A DNA stretch of 62,839 nucleotides. It comes from Thermodesulfobacteriota bacterium (GTDB lineage: Bacteria > Desulfobacterota > WTBG01 > CAIYCZ01 > CAIRTM01). Below are positions 25,921 to 34,490 of this stretch, piece by piece. How positions within the stretch are numbered: the stretch's first letter is position 1; every line of letters begins with the position of its first letter. The notes beneath the pieces are model-generated. The model ran no database searches. It worked only from the letters and a program-made list of their open reading frames with translations, and had not been told where the DNA came from. A program made the translations under genes and the position numbers. The stretch covers positions 1 to 62,839 of the forward strand of contig JANQGV010000032.1 in NCBI GenBank assembly GCA_028282925.1, written 5' to 3'.

Positions 25921-26457
25921 TTATTTGCTTTGTTTGTCTAATCCTAAATTTCTCACTTTAAGAATCAGGTTAACAAGGCCTTTTGAGCCAAAAATCAACC
26001 AAACGCCAATAATAATTTTAAAGATATTAACAGACAGGTTAATTTTTGATTTCATATCTAATAACGATTGATGCTGAAACTCCGGGGTTTCCTTGCTCAT
26101 TACAACCAGACAATAAAAAAGATTTGGAATTGTACTAATCAACACATACAAACCGATTGCTGAAAACAGGGCAGCCTGAACTTCATTAAGGGTAGGATTC
26201 ACAACATCCGCTTCAGTTGTTTTATCTCCCCATATAATTTTTGATATCTTTGGGGAAAGCTTCCATAAAAAAACTGAAATGCATAATGTGATGAATGAAG
26301 CACTGATTGATCCTGTTAGCGCCAATTTACTATCATATTTACCAATATCAACGAGCATTTCAAAAGATAGCGGCAATGTCTGAAAAAACTGTAATAAAAA
26401 ATAAATAGATAAAATTTTCAAACACAGTTCTGCACCTTCATACTTGTTCATATTCAC
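25921..26457 (-). CDS. AT-rich four-helix membrane protein, unknown
   Basis: The 178-residue protein has about four hydrophobic segments (LSIYFLLQFFQTLPLSF, SASFITLCISVFLW, LFSAIGLYVLISTIPNLFYCL, FKIIIGVWLIFGSKGLVNLIL). No family is recognised. The gene is distinctly richer in A and T than its neighbours and is bracketed by two copies of the same 82-bp palindrome, one ending 4 bases past its stop codon and the other 158 bases before its start. That arrangement suggests acquisition or movement as a repeat-flanked cassette. GGTGAG lies before the ATG. Confidence 0.65.
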   Translation of the reverse strand: MNMNKYEGAELCLKILSIYFLLQFFQTLPLSFEMLVDIGKYDSKLALTGSISASFITLCISVFLWKLSPKISKIIWGDKTTEADVVNPTLNEVQAALFSAIGLYVLISTIPNLFYCLVVMSKETPEFQHQSLLDMKSKINLSVNIFKIIIGVWLIFGSKGLVNLILKVRNLGLDKQSK

Positions 26458-26615
26458 TCACCATGTAATGTAAAAGATTTCATTATCCTGAGATTAAATA
26501 AAGCTGGAATTCCTGCCCCGTTATTCTGTTCATACGCCTATACCTACCACTACATAAACGTATTATCAAGTGAATGTTTTACCAATAAAAAAGTTGGGAA
26601 CTTCTATAATAATTC

Positions 26616-26697
26616 GTAGGGTGGATGCAGCAACGCGGAACCCACCATTAATTTTCAACTCGTTATGGTGGGTTGCACTTCGTTTCACCCACCCTAC
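26616..26697. repeat. 82-bp palindromic repeat (GTAGGGTGGG family), copy 2
   Basis: Same family as 25835-25916: starts GTAGGGTGGATGCAGC and ends CACCCACCCTAC, also 82 bp. Differences from copy 1 are scattered. It is upstream of the AT-rich membrane gene and directly followed by a PAL1 right-half fragment. Confidence 0.85.
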
Positions 26698-26704
26698 GCA
26701 CTAA

Positions 26705-26766
26705 CAGGCATGCCGTGATATCGAAGAGTGAGCGGAACGCAGTAGATGAACGTTCTCCGGTAGCCA
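26705..26766 (+). repeat. PAL1 right-half fragment
   Basis: GAAGAGTGAGCGGAACGCAG and TAGATGAACGTTCTCCGGTAG match the PAL1 right arm. The left half is missing, apparently replaced by the neighbouring 82-bp repeat. It sits just past the terminator of the etf operon, in the usual orientation relative to that minus-strand operon. Confidence 0.7.
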
Positions 26767-26771
26767 CCAAC

Positions 26772-26807
26772 AAAAAAGGCGGGAACTTCAATTAAGAAAT
26801 TCCCGCC
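26772..26807 (-). terminator. Rho-independent terminator of etf operon
   Basis: GGCGGGAA pairs with TTCCCGCC around a 14-base loop and on the minus strand is followed by six T. It is 30 bases past the stop of the FeS oxidoreductase gene, the last gene of the operon. Confidence 0.88.
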
Positions 26808-26837
26808 TTGATGTGGCTAATTACATAACCGGTACTG

Positions 26838-28841
26838 CTACTTCATGGAGTCGGCTACGATTTCTGCGATGTCTTTAACCTTGACCGTGTCGCCGGCTTT
26901 TTCGTCTTTCACGCCGTCTTCAAACATGGTCATACAGTACGGACATGCAACCGCAATGGTGTCGGCCTTGGTTTTGAGAGCTTCCTGGGTACGATCCAGG
27001 TAGATACGCTTACCAATAAGCTCTTCCATCCACATGCGACCACCACCGGCGCCACAGCAGAAGCTCTTGTCGCCTTTGCGTTCCATCTCGGCCGGTGCCT
27101 TGCCGGTACAGGCCTTAACGATGTCGCGCGGCTCGTTGTAGATGTTGTTGTAACGGCCCAGGTAGCAGGAGTCGTGCATAACTGCCTTGCCGGTTCCGTT
27201 TGCGGAAGTTTTGATCTTACCCTGTTTGATCAGGGAGTTGATCAGCTCAGTGTGGTGAATTACTTCAAACTCGGCACCATACTGTTTGTAATCGTTTTTC
27301 AGGGTCGTCAGACAGTGCGGACAGTAGGTAATGATCTTTTTGATACCGTACTTATTGAAAGCCTCGATATTCTCTTTGACCATTCTGTCGAACACATACT
27401 CGTTACCCAGGCGGCGTAGCGAGTCGCCACAGCACTTTTCTTCGTTGCCCAGGATGCCCCAGGAAACGCCTGCTGCGTTCAGGATCTTGGTCATTGCAGC
27501 GGTTACCTGGCGGGCGCGTGAGTCAAATGCTCCTGCACAGCCTACGTAGAACAGGTACTCTGCCTTAACTCCGTCTGTGAGCAGGGGCACATCCAGATCA
27601 ACGGTCCACTTGGTGCGGTCCGTAGGTGCGATACCCCAGGGGTTGGAACGCTGCTCGAAGTTCTCGAAACAGGCGATAAGCTCTTCCGGAAACTCGGCTT
27701 TTTCCATCACCAGGTGTTGACGCATCTGAACGATTTTAGGTGCATGCTCGATAAATACCGGGCAGACCTGCATACAGGCGCCACAGGTGGTACATGCCCA
27801 GATTGCCTCAACATCAACGCTTTCATCACTGCCGTTAATGAGCGGTGCAACCATCTTGGCGGTTTTAGGTGCCGGTGCCAGCATATCTGCCGGACGGGTG
27901 GCACGTACTGCATCGCCGTTTACGAAGATGTTCACCTTACCCTGGTGAATAACTTCTTTCGGGTTGAGGGGCTTCTGGGTGTTGTGTGCGGGGCACACAG
28001 CCTGGCAGCGGCCACACTCGGTACAGGCCATGAAGTCAAGCAGGTCTTTCCATTTGTACTGAACTACCTTGGAAACGCCGAACTCGTTGCCTTTTTTGAA
28101 CTCAAGCTGCGGAACGGTGGAAACGATTTCCGGGGCCTTGAAAAAACAGGCCGGGATAGCGGTCAGTACGTGAAGGTGCTTGCTGTACGGCAGGTAGTTC
28201 AGGAAGAACAGCAGAACCAGTGCGTGAATCCACCAGAAAATACGTGCCAGGGAATGGGCTGCTTCGTCGCCCATGCCGCCGACCAGTGCGGACAGGCCGC
28301 TGGAAATAGGCATCCAGCTGGCCGGTGCCAGCTCGCCAAGGTGTATCATACAGGCGTTCATGCCGAAGAAGGCGATCATCAGCGAGGCAACAAGCGACAG
28401 GATGAAGTATGCATCGGCAGTGGGATCGATGTGCTCGGGACGGAAAAACGTCCGGCGGGCAAAGGCTATACCCACACATGCCAGAACCACCAGCGACATA
28501 ACGTCGGCCAGGAACATCAGGATACCGAACGGTATGTGGCCGATGAAATGCAGGCTGAAGGCCGGGAAGATTCCTGCTACGAGGAATTCAAAGTTAACGG
28601 TTGCCAGAACCATGAAACCCCAGAAAAGGAAGAAATGGTTCCACCCGAATTTTTCACTAACAACCCGGAGCTGGCCGAAACCGTATGCAAGCATACTGCC
28701 GAAGCGGGACCAGAGGCCGTCAAAGCGGTTTTCCGCCTGACCGAGACATATCCGGGCAATAATACGAAATACATTCCACAAAAAGAAAACTATTGCGAAA
28801 ATGAATAACGGAATGAATAAAACATTTTCTAAGACACTCAA
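26838..28841 (-). CDS. Membrane FeS oxidoreductase, ETF:(methyl)menaquinone oxidoreductase type
   Basis: The 667-residue protein joins an N-terminal NarI-like membrane domain (about six helices, residues 5-235) to a HdrD/GlpC-like domain with two 4Fe-4S motifs (CTECGRCQAVCP 273-284 and CTTCGACMQVCP 350-361) and two CCG domains (CCGD at 470, CCGAGGG at 595). This is the DUF224/heterodisulfide-reductase-like protein that passes electrons from ETF to menaquinone in syntrophic and aromatic-degrading anaerobes. It follows etfB and etfA in one operon (33 bp from etfA). It starts with TTG, supported by AGGAG 5 bases upstream. A reverse direction of electron flow is equally possible. Confidence 0.9.
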   Translation of the reverse strand: MSVLENVLFIPLFIFAIVFFLWNVFRIIARICLGQAENRFDGLWSRFGSMLAYGFGQLRVVSEKFGWNHFFLFWGFMVLATVNFEFLVAGIFPAFSLHFIGHIPFGILMFLADVMSLVVLACVGIAFARRTFFRPEHIDPTADAYFILSLVASLMIAFFGMNACMIHLGELAPASWMPISSGLSALVGGMGDEAAHSLARIFWWIHALVLLFFLNYLPYSKHLHVLTAIPACFFKAPEIVSTVPQLEFKKGNEFGVSKVVQYKWKDLLDFMACTECGRCQAVCPAHNTQKPLNPKEVIHQGKVNIFVNGDAVRATRPADMLAPAPKTAKMVAPLINGSDESVDVEAIWACTTCGACMQVCPVFIEHAPKIVQMRQHLVMEKAEFPEELIACFENFEQRSNPWGIAPTDRTKWTVDLDVPLLTDGVKAEYLFYVGCAGAFDSRARQVTAAMTKILNAAGVSWGILGNEEKCCGDSLRRLGNEYVFDRMVKENIEAFNKYGIKKIITYCPHCLTTLKNDYKQYGAEFEVIHHTELINSLIKQGKIKTSANGTGKAVMHDSCYLGRYNNIYNEPRDIVKACTGKAPAEMERKGDKSFCCGAGGGRMWMEELIGKRIYLDRTQEALKTKADTIAVACPYCMTMFEDGVKDEKAGDTVKVKDIAEIVADSMK

Positions 28842-28874
28842 GGCTGCTCCTTTCGTTCTCTATTGGTTGACTGT

Positions 28875-30218
28875 TTACTCAACAGCTTTCGCGTTTGATT
28901 GTTTCAGTTTATCAATAAGATCGGGGATAATTTCAAACACATCGCCGACGATACCCAGGTGCGCAACTTCAAAAACCGGAGCAGTTTTGTCCTTATTGAT
29001 TGCAATAATAAATTCAGAGTCCTGCATGCCGACCAGGTGCTGGATGGCACCGGAGATGGCGCAGGCAATGTAGAGTTTCGGGTGGACCGTTTTACCGGTC
29101 TGGCCTACCTGACGGGCATGTTCAATCCAGCCTTCGTCAAAGGCACAGCGGGACCCGCCCACAACTCCGCCGAGAATGTCGGCCAGGTCCTGCAGTTTGT
29201 CGAAATTCTCTTTGTTCAACATGCCGCGGCCGCCGGCAACGATAACCTTGGCGCCGGCAATGTTGACCGAGCTTTCCTGGGCAGCCTTGATGATGTCGAT
29301 AACCTTCTGCGGAATGGCGTCTTCTTCCATGGTGAACGGCTCGGTGATCACTTCGCCCTTACGCCCTTCCTGGAACTCTTTCTTGGGCATAACGTGGGGG
29401 CGAACCGATGCCATCTGCGGACGTCTGGTCTCGGTCAGGATGGTAGCCATGATGTTACCGCCGAAAGCCGGACGTGTCTGCTCGAGGATACGCATCTTCT
29501 TGTCGATTGACAACTGCGTACAGTCGGCGGTGAGGCCCGTTTTCAGGTCGGTTGCAACAGCGCCTGCAAGGTCGCGGCCGAGGCCGGTGGCGCCCATCAG
29601 AACGATTTCAGGTTTGTATTTATTTACCAGCTCAACCGTTCCGTGCAGGTACGATGCGGTGCGATAGTGCTTCAGCGCGGGATCTTCCATGATGTAGACC
29701 TTGTCTGCGCCGTATCCGAAGGCTTCGTCGGCCAGGTGCTTGATGCTGTCGCCCAGCCCGAAAGCGGCCAGCTCAACACCAAGGTCGTCGGCCAGCTCGC
29801 GGCCTTTGCCAAGGAGCTCCCAGGACACTTCGTGGGCTTTGCCTTCAAACTGTTCGATGTATACCCATACACCGTTCCACAGCGCGATGTTTGATTCGGC
29901 TCCCTGTTCGCCATCCGCGGCTTTTTCTTCGGGTGCTTCCTCTTCTTCGGCTGCTCCGCCCGCTGCTTCCAGCTCTTTGAGCAAGGCTTCTTCTTCAGGC
30001 GTGAAGTACATTTCGATAGCATCGGCAGGACAAACCTTGACACACTTGCGGCAACCGATGCACTTGCCGTCATCAATAATCGGAGTTTCGGCTTCAGTCA
30101 TCTCAACGGCGTCAACGGGGCATGCAATCTGACACCGGGCACCACAGGATATGCATTTCCCTTCTATCTGCCGGGCCTTACCCCTTGGTTTCTTTTTCTT
30201 TTTCGGCTTTTGCTCCAT
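28875..30218 (-). CDS. etfA: Electron transfer flavoprotein alpha subunit with N-terminal ferredoxin domain
   Basis: The 447-residue protein has a basic start (PKKKKKPRGKAR), a two-cluster ferredoxin domain (first motif C22-C25-C29-C33, second C53-C56-C59-C63), an acidic Glu/Ala-rich linker (about 75-108), then the ETF alpha domain with FAD-binding signature CAISGAIQHLVGMQDSEFI. It forms a heterodimer with EtfB and oxidises acyl-CoA dehydrogenases or similar flavoenzymes. The added clusters suggest electron branching or a separate ferredoxin-like exit. The first cluster has CX2CX3C spacing, one residue longer than usual. AGGAGG precedes the ATG. It is the middle gene of the operon. Confidence 0.93.
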   Translation of the reverse strand: MEQKPKKKKKPRGKARQIEGKCISCGARCQIACPVDAVEMTEAETPIIDDGKCIGCRKCVKVCPADAIEMYFTPEEEALLKELEAAGGAAEEEEAPEEKAADGEQGAESNIALWNGVWVYIEQFEGKAHEVSWELLGKGRELADDLGVELAAFGLGDSIKHLADEAFGYGADKVYIMEDPALKHYRTASYLHGTVELVNKYKPEIVLMGATGLGRDLAGAVATDLKTGLTADCTQLSIDKKMRILEQTRPAFGGNIMATILTETRRPQMASVRPHVMPKKEFQEGRKGEVITEPFTMEEDAIPQKVIDIIKAAQESSVNIAGAKVIVAGGRGMLNKENFDKLQDLADILGGVVGGSRCAFDEGWIEHARQVGQTGKTVHPKLYIACAISGAIQHLVGMQDSEFIIAINKDKTAPVFEVAHLGIVGDVFEIIPDLIDKLKQSNAKAVE

Positions 30219-30268
30219 TTATCCTCCTACATACACAAAATAATTAACTATTGTAGTTTCAAGGTTAT

Positions 30269-31084
30269 TTAGTCTGTTACGACGAAATCCCACTCTTTCA
30301 GCTTGGTAAACATCGTGTCAACGGCAACCGTTTTCTGGTCGCCTTCACCCATCATCACTTCACCTTTTTCGCGCTCGGGTGCGAAGATTCTGCGCACCTG
30401 GGTCGGTGAACCAAGCAGGCCGATAGTTTGGGGATCGAGTTTAAGGAATGCATTGTTCCATACCTGGATGTTGATATCGTCGGCATCCAGACGCCCGGGA
30501 ACGGTCGGGTAGCGCGGGGTGTTGATTTCGCGCTCAACGGTCATCATGACCGGCAGTTTCGTTTCGATTACTTCGTGATACGCTTCCAGTTTGCGGCGGA
30601 CCTTGATGGTCTTTTTATCCTGGTTTACCGACATAACTTCGTCTACCAGGGTAAGCTGGGCAATGTCCATCCGGCGAGCAATACCGGGGCCTACCTGGGC
30701 GGTATCGCCGTCGATGGTCTGCTTGCCGCACAGCACAATGTCAACCGGCCGCTTCTCATTGATTTTCTTGATTGCCAGTCCCAGCACCGTACTGGTGGCC
30801 AGGGTATCGGCACCGCCGAAGGCACGGTCGGACAGCAGAATACCTTCGTCACACCCGATTGAAATCGCCTTTCTCAACACGCTTTCTGCGTTGGGAGGGC
30901 CCATAGAGACCGCAGTTACGTACGCGCCGTATTTGTCCTTGAACCGTACGGCTTCTTCAACTGCATTGGTGTCGTATGGATTGGTGATAAACGGAACCCC
31001 CTCGCGCACGAGTGTGTTGGTGACCGGGTCAATACTGACCTGAGTCGTATCAGGCACCATTTTTACACAGACAACAATATGCAT
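30269..31084 (-). CDS. etfB: Electron transfer flavoprotein beta subunit
   Basis: The 271-residue EtfB starts MHIVVCVKMVPDTTQVSID and carries the AMP/FAD-binding adenine pocket VDIVLCGKQTIDGDTAQVGP near residue 115. The C-terminal recognition region LDADDINIQ...LGSPTQVRRIF is the segment that contacts partner dehydrogenases and EtfA. Length is normal. It is the first gene of the etfB-etfA-FeS oxidoreductase operon; GAGGAGAG precedes the ATG. No acyl-CoA dehydrogenase gene is in the window, so the electron donor is unidentified. Confidence 0.95.
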   Translation of the reverse strand: MHIVVCVKMVPDTTQVSIDPVTNTLVREGVPFITNPYDTNAVEEAVRFKDKYGAYVTAVSMGPPNAESVLRKAISIGCDEGILLSDRAFGGADTLATSTVLGLAIKKINEKRPVDIVLCGKQTIDGDTAQVGPGIARRMDIAQLTLVDEVMSVNQDKKTIKVRRKLEAYHEVIETKLPVMMTVEREINTPRYPTVPGRLDADDINIQVWNNAFLKLDPQTIGLLGSPTQVRRIFAPEREKGEVMMGEGDQKTVAVDTMFTKLKEWDFVVTD

Positions 31085-31680
31085 TTGACTCTCCTCACAT
31101 GAATAATAACTTTTGATGTACTAAACCCTTATCTATGAAATTCTTATAGTGCAAAGAATGAAACAGTGTAACTTTGCAAATACCAGGCCGGTGTTAATGA
31201 TTACGGTGCGACAATTAAATACTTTCGCAGTGGGGTACGGGGCTCAAAGCGTTGCAAAAACAACGTAACCGCCTGCAATACCTTGGCTAATGACACGTTC
31301 AGCCCATGTGTGGAACTGCCGTTTTACGTTTTCAGTTCCCGCTGAAACTGAAATGTATTGTCGTATTGTTCTGCCAGATTGACACGTACTGATCTTCTGA
31401 AAAAGAGAATGGTTGGAATTTGAGAAGCTGTTTTGGACAGTTACACGATCAGCAAACTATGACATATTGGCAATATCTTGTAATAATTCCCTCCCGCACT
31501 GCACCTGGTCGTAATCAACTACATGACCTTGACTGTTGATGTTTCCAATAAATTTGTATAACTTTTATTGGAATTAAATTAAAATTTTTATCATGTAAAC
31601 GTGACAAAATCAAGTTTTATTTTGTGGGCTAATCATTCATGGAAAACGGACAAAACAAGGGGCTATTCAAGTACTTGCCT
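31085..31680. other. Long leader region of etf operon, no gene seen
   Basis: Nearly 600 bases between etfB and the cyclo-ligase gene hold no supported coding region. A small inverted repeat TTTCAGTT...AACTGAAA is near 31335-31355. The etf promoter must lie here, but no confident boxes were found. I looked for a 6S RNA, which is often next to this cyclo-ligase gene, and could not recognise one. Confidence 0.45.
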
Positions 31681-32274
31681 TCACACCGTAGGCATACAGA
31701 CTACTACCCTGCTTTCGGTAACAATGGAGCCCACCGGCATGTCGGAGGCCGGGTTGTGGGGAACAGCGTCAATTACCTGCATGTCAAAGGCCAGGGCGAT
31801 ACTTTCCGCCCGCACTTTTTTTAGAATGCGGTCATAAAACCCGCCGCCGTACCCGAGGCGCCAGCCTTGCGCGCAGAACGCCGCCCCGGGGGTGACCACA
31901 AGGTCGATGTCCGCCGGATCAACGGGCCGGATTGTATCCGGCGGCGGCTCCAGTATGCCCAGGCCGCCGGGCCGCAAATCGTCGAAACTGGTTATATACG
32001 AAGGGACAATCTCCCGGGTTGCCTCGTCCACTACCGGCACCGATACTATTTTTCCGCCCGCAAGCAGGTTCCTGATAATGTCGTGGGTGTGCACTTCGCT
32101 CCGAAACGATACAAAAATATTCACATGCCGCGCGGTTGCAATCTGGGGCAACGCCAGCAGGCGTTCCTGGATCTGCAGGCTTTTCATGGCACGATCTTCA
32201 ACCGTAATCGCGTTTCGCAGGGTAAGCATCCTCTGCCGCATATGGTCTTTTTGTGCATGTATGGTCTCGTTCAT
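31681..32274 (-). CDS. 5-formyltetrahydrofolate cyclo-ligase
   Basis: The 197-residue protein converts 5-formyl-THF to 5,10-methenyl-THF with ATP. It has RQRMLTLRNAI at the start, the segment VVTPGAAFCAQGWRLGYGGGFYDRIL (near residues 130-155) with the family signature GYGGGFYDR, and FDMQVIDAVPHNP near 170. I chose the ATG at 32274 because AGGA lies about 6 bases upstream; an in-frame extension runs into the REP repeats at 32306-32382. It is transcribed on its own. Length is normal. Confidence 0.93.
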   Translation of the reverse strand: MNETIHAQKDHMRQRMLTLRNAITVEDRAMKSLQIQERLLALPQIATARHVNIFVSFRSEVHTHDIIRNLLAGGKIVSVPVVDEATREIVPSYITSFDDLRPGGLGILEPPPDTIRPVDPADIDLVVTPGAAFCAQGWRLGYGGGFYDRILKKVRAESIALAFDMQVIDAVPHNPASDMPVGSIVTESRVVVCMPTV

Positions 32275-32305
32275 GGCGGGTCCTTTTAAAATAAAAGAAT
32301 TTTCT

Positions 32306-32382
32306 GCAGGAGCACCTTTAGGTGCGATCACCAGCTTTTACAACAAATGATTGCCGTTATCGCGGCCAAAGGCCGCTCCTAC
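32306..32382. repeat. REP-like pair in head-to-head orientation (BIME-like)
   Basis: GCAGGAGCACCTTTAGGTGC (32306-32325) and GCGGCCAAAGGCCGCTCCTAC (32362-32382) are two short REP-type hairpins of the GTAGGAGC family facing each other about 35 bases apart. This layout matches bacterial interspersed mosaic elements. It lies between the ilvE terminator and the cyclo-ligase start. Confidence 0.75.
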
Positions 32383-32438
32383 CCGGCTACAGCTTTCTCA
32401 AAGGTTATACCTCGTTCTATCATCACACAAATCGTTAT

Positions 32439-32480
32439 AAAAAAAATGCCTGCCGTATTTTTTATATACAGCAGGCATTT
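32439..32480 (-). terminator. Rho-independent terminator after ilvE
   Basis: AAATGCCTGC pairs with GCAGGCATTT around a loop of about 17 bases and is followed on the minus strand by a T-rich tract. It is 16 bases past the ilvE stop codon and ends the gatB-mtnA-ilvE transcript. Confidence 0.8.
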
Positions 32481-32495
32481 GAACTCTCAACAGCA

Positions 32496-33410
32496 TTAAA
32501 TAACCGTAAGCCACTCTTTATACTTATCGATCTTGCCGTGAATGGCATCGAAATAAGCGGTCTGAACGGTCTTGGTAATCGGGCCCGGCTTGCCGGTTCC
32601 GATTGTACGGTCGTCAACCTCGCGCACCGGGGTCAGCTCAGCCGCCGTGCCGGTGAAGAAACACTCGTCGGCCATGTACAGTTCATCACGGGTGAAACGC
32701 TGCTCGACGACCTCGATGCCGGAATCTTTTGCAATCTGCAGCGCGGCGTCGCGGGTGATACCCTTCAGAATGGAAGTGGGCGGCGTTGTCTTGATAACGC
32801 CGTCTTTCACGATAAAAATGTTTTCGCCGCTGGCCTCGGAGATATACCCCTCGGCATCCAGCAGAATGGCTTCATCGTACCCGGCCATTACGACTTCTTT
32901 TTTGGCCAGGATGGAGTTCACGTAGTTACCGCAGATTTTGGCCTTGGTCATGCCGACGTTGACATGGTGCCGGGTGAATGATGAAATCTTGGCCCGAATA
33001 CCGTTTGCAAGACCGTCCTCGCCCAGGTAGGCGCCCCACGGCCAGCAGGCAATGGTCACCCGGATAGGGGCCGACTTGACATACAAGCCCATTTCTCCGT
33101 CGCCGATAAAGATAAGCGGCCGGATGTAACCTGCTTCAAGCTTGTTGACCCGCAGTGTTTCAATAATGGCATTGCTTACTTCCTCGCGGGTGAAGGGAAC
33201 TTCCATCATCCCGATGGATGCCGACATAAACAGACGGTCGACATGCTCTTTCAGCTTCAAAACGGCCGACGATCCGTCTTCGCACTTGTAGCATCTGATT
33301 CCTTCAAACACGCCCATGCCGTAATGCAGGGTATGGGTCAGTACGTGCACGTTGGCATCGTCCCAGTTGACTAGTTTGCCGTCCATCCAGATTTTTTCAA
33401 CTTTTTCCAT
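32496..33410 (-). CDS. ilvE: Branched-chain amino acid aminotransferase
   Basis: The 304-residue class IV PLP aminotransferase makes or degrades Leu, Ile and Val. Motifs are THTLHYGMGVFEGIRCY near residue 25, the PLP lysine in VGMTKAKICGNYVNS near 150, EASGENIFIVKDG near 190 and ECFFTGTAAELTPVREVD near 245. I chose the ATG at 33410 (MEKVEKIWMDG) because AGGAGAG lies upstream; ten more in-frame residues exist. It follows mtnA by 36 bp and is probably the last gene of the gatB-mtnA-ilvE operon. With MtnA nearby it could also transaminate ketomethiobutyrate, the last step of methionine salvage. Confidence 0.92.
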   Translation of the reverse strand: MEKVEKIWMDGKLVNWDDANVHVLTHTLHYGMGVFEGIRCYKCEDGSSAVLKLKEHVDRLFMSASIGMMEVPFTREEVSNAIIETLRVNKLEAGYIRPLIFIGDGEMGLYVKSAPIRVTIACWPWGAYLGEDGLANGIRAKISSFTRHHVNVGMTKAKICGNYVNSILAKKEVVMAGYDEAILLDAEGYISEASGENIFIVKDGVIKTTPPTSILKGITRDAALQIAKDSGIEVVEQRFTRDELYMADECFFTGTAAELTPVREVDDRTIGTGKPGPITKTVQTAYFDAIHGKIDKYKEWLTVI

Positions 33411-33446
33411 ACGTTCTCTCTCCTTTGATATGGTAGTCAATTGTAT

Positions 33447-34490
33447 TCAAAATAGTTTTTCTATGCTCTCCCGGTACGGTGCCCGCACAATGCCCTTTTC
33501 CGTTATGATACCGGCGATATAGGCACTGGGCACAACATCAAAGGCCGGGTTCCAGACCTTTATTTCACGCGGGGCGATGTGCTGCCCCCTGATGCAGGTA
33601 ATCTCATTGCCGTTACGCTCCTCAATGGGGATATCGTCCCCCGAGGCCACCGACATATCGATGGTGGACGTGGGAGCTGCAATATAAAACGGTATGCCGT
33701 GCTCTTTGGCCAGTATGGCCAGCGAGTAGGTACCGATCTTGTTGGCCGCGTCGCCGTTGGCGGCAATGCGGTCGGCACCGGCTATCACCACGTCGGCACC
33801 TTTGCGCTTCATATAGTTACCGGCCATATTGTCGGTTATCAGCTCAAAGGGTATGCCGTCCTTCTGCAACTCCCAGGCGGTAAGCCGGGCTCCCTGCAGC
33901 AGGGGCCTGGTTTCACAGGCCGCAACAAACACCTTCTTTCCGGCCGCAACCGCGCTGCGGATCACGCCCAGGGCCGTTCCGTAACCGCCGGTTGCAAGCG
34001 AGCCCGTGTTGCAAATAGTTATGACCGTAGCTGTCTCGGGCACAATCTCCTGCCCGCACGCGCCCATGTTCCGGTTGACGGTAACATCGTCTTCGTGTAT
34101 TGCCAGGGCTTCCGCTTTAAGGCGCTCCTTAACGGCTTGCACACCTTCGGGCAGTGCGCCGCGGGCCGTTTCCATCATGCGCTCCACAGCCCAGCGCAGG
34201 TTGACCGCCGTGGGCCGGGTGGCAAGCAGGCGTTCAGCATTGTGTTCCAGGTGCGCCATAACGGCATCGCTGTCTGAGGTTTCATCCTGCAGGCATGCAA
34301 AGGCCATCCCCATAGCCGCAGCCACCCCTATTGCCGGAGCACCCCGGATGGACAGCCGCTCGATGGCCCCGGCGACTGCTTCCAGGTCTTTGCAGATCAG
34401 GTACTCCTCTTTGCCCGGCAGCCTGGTCTGGTCCAGAATGGCAATGTGATCGTCGTGCCAGGCAATAGCCTGGATAGTGCTATCTTGCAA
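33447..34490 (-). CDS. mtnA: Methylthioribose-1-phosphate isomerase
   Basis: The 347-residue MtnA isomerises methylthioribose-1-phosphate to the ribulose form in methionine salvage. Motifs are [17 protein letters not shown] near residue 47, [18 protein letters not shown] with the catalytic cysteine near 160, and [18 protein letters not shown] with the catalytic aspartate near 240. It belongs to the eIF2B-related family but the catalytic residues favour MtnA. Its start overlaps the end of gatB by 11 bp, so the genes are translationally linked. No other mtn gene is nearby, so it may serve an alternative 5'-deoxyadenosine or methylthioadenosine disposal route. Confidence 0.93.
   Translation of the reverse strand: MQDSTIQAIAWHDDHIAILDQTRLPGKEEYLICKDLEAVAGAIERLSIRGAPAIGVAAAMGMAFACLQDETSDSDAVMAHLEHNAERLLATRPTAVNLRWAVERMMETARGALPEGVQAVKERLKAEALAIHEDDVTVNRNMGACGQEIVPETATVITICNTGSLATGGYGTALGVIRSAVAAGKKVFVAACETRPLLQGARLTAWELQKDGIPFELITDNMAGNYMKRKGADVVIAGADRIAANGDAANKIGTYSLAILAKEHGIPFYIAAPTSTIDMSVASGDDIPIEERNGNEITCIRGQHIAPREIKVWNPAFDVVPSAYIAGIITEKGIVRAPYRESIEKLF

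Noticed and set aside
28875-30218. EtfA read as part of an electron-bifurcating EtfAB-BCD system
   Set aside because: No acyl-CoA dehydrogenase or NADH-binding partner is adjacent, and the linked membrane oxidoreductase fits the quinone-linked type better.
31085-31680. 6S RNA candidate next to the 5-formyl-THF cyclo-ligase gene
   Set aside because: The neighbourhood is right, but the gap is on the downstream side and I could not draw the long hairpin with a central bulge. A covariance search would be decisive.
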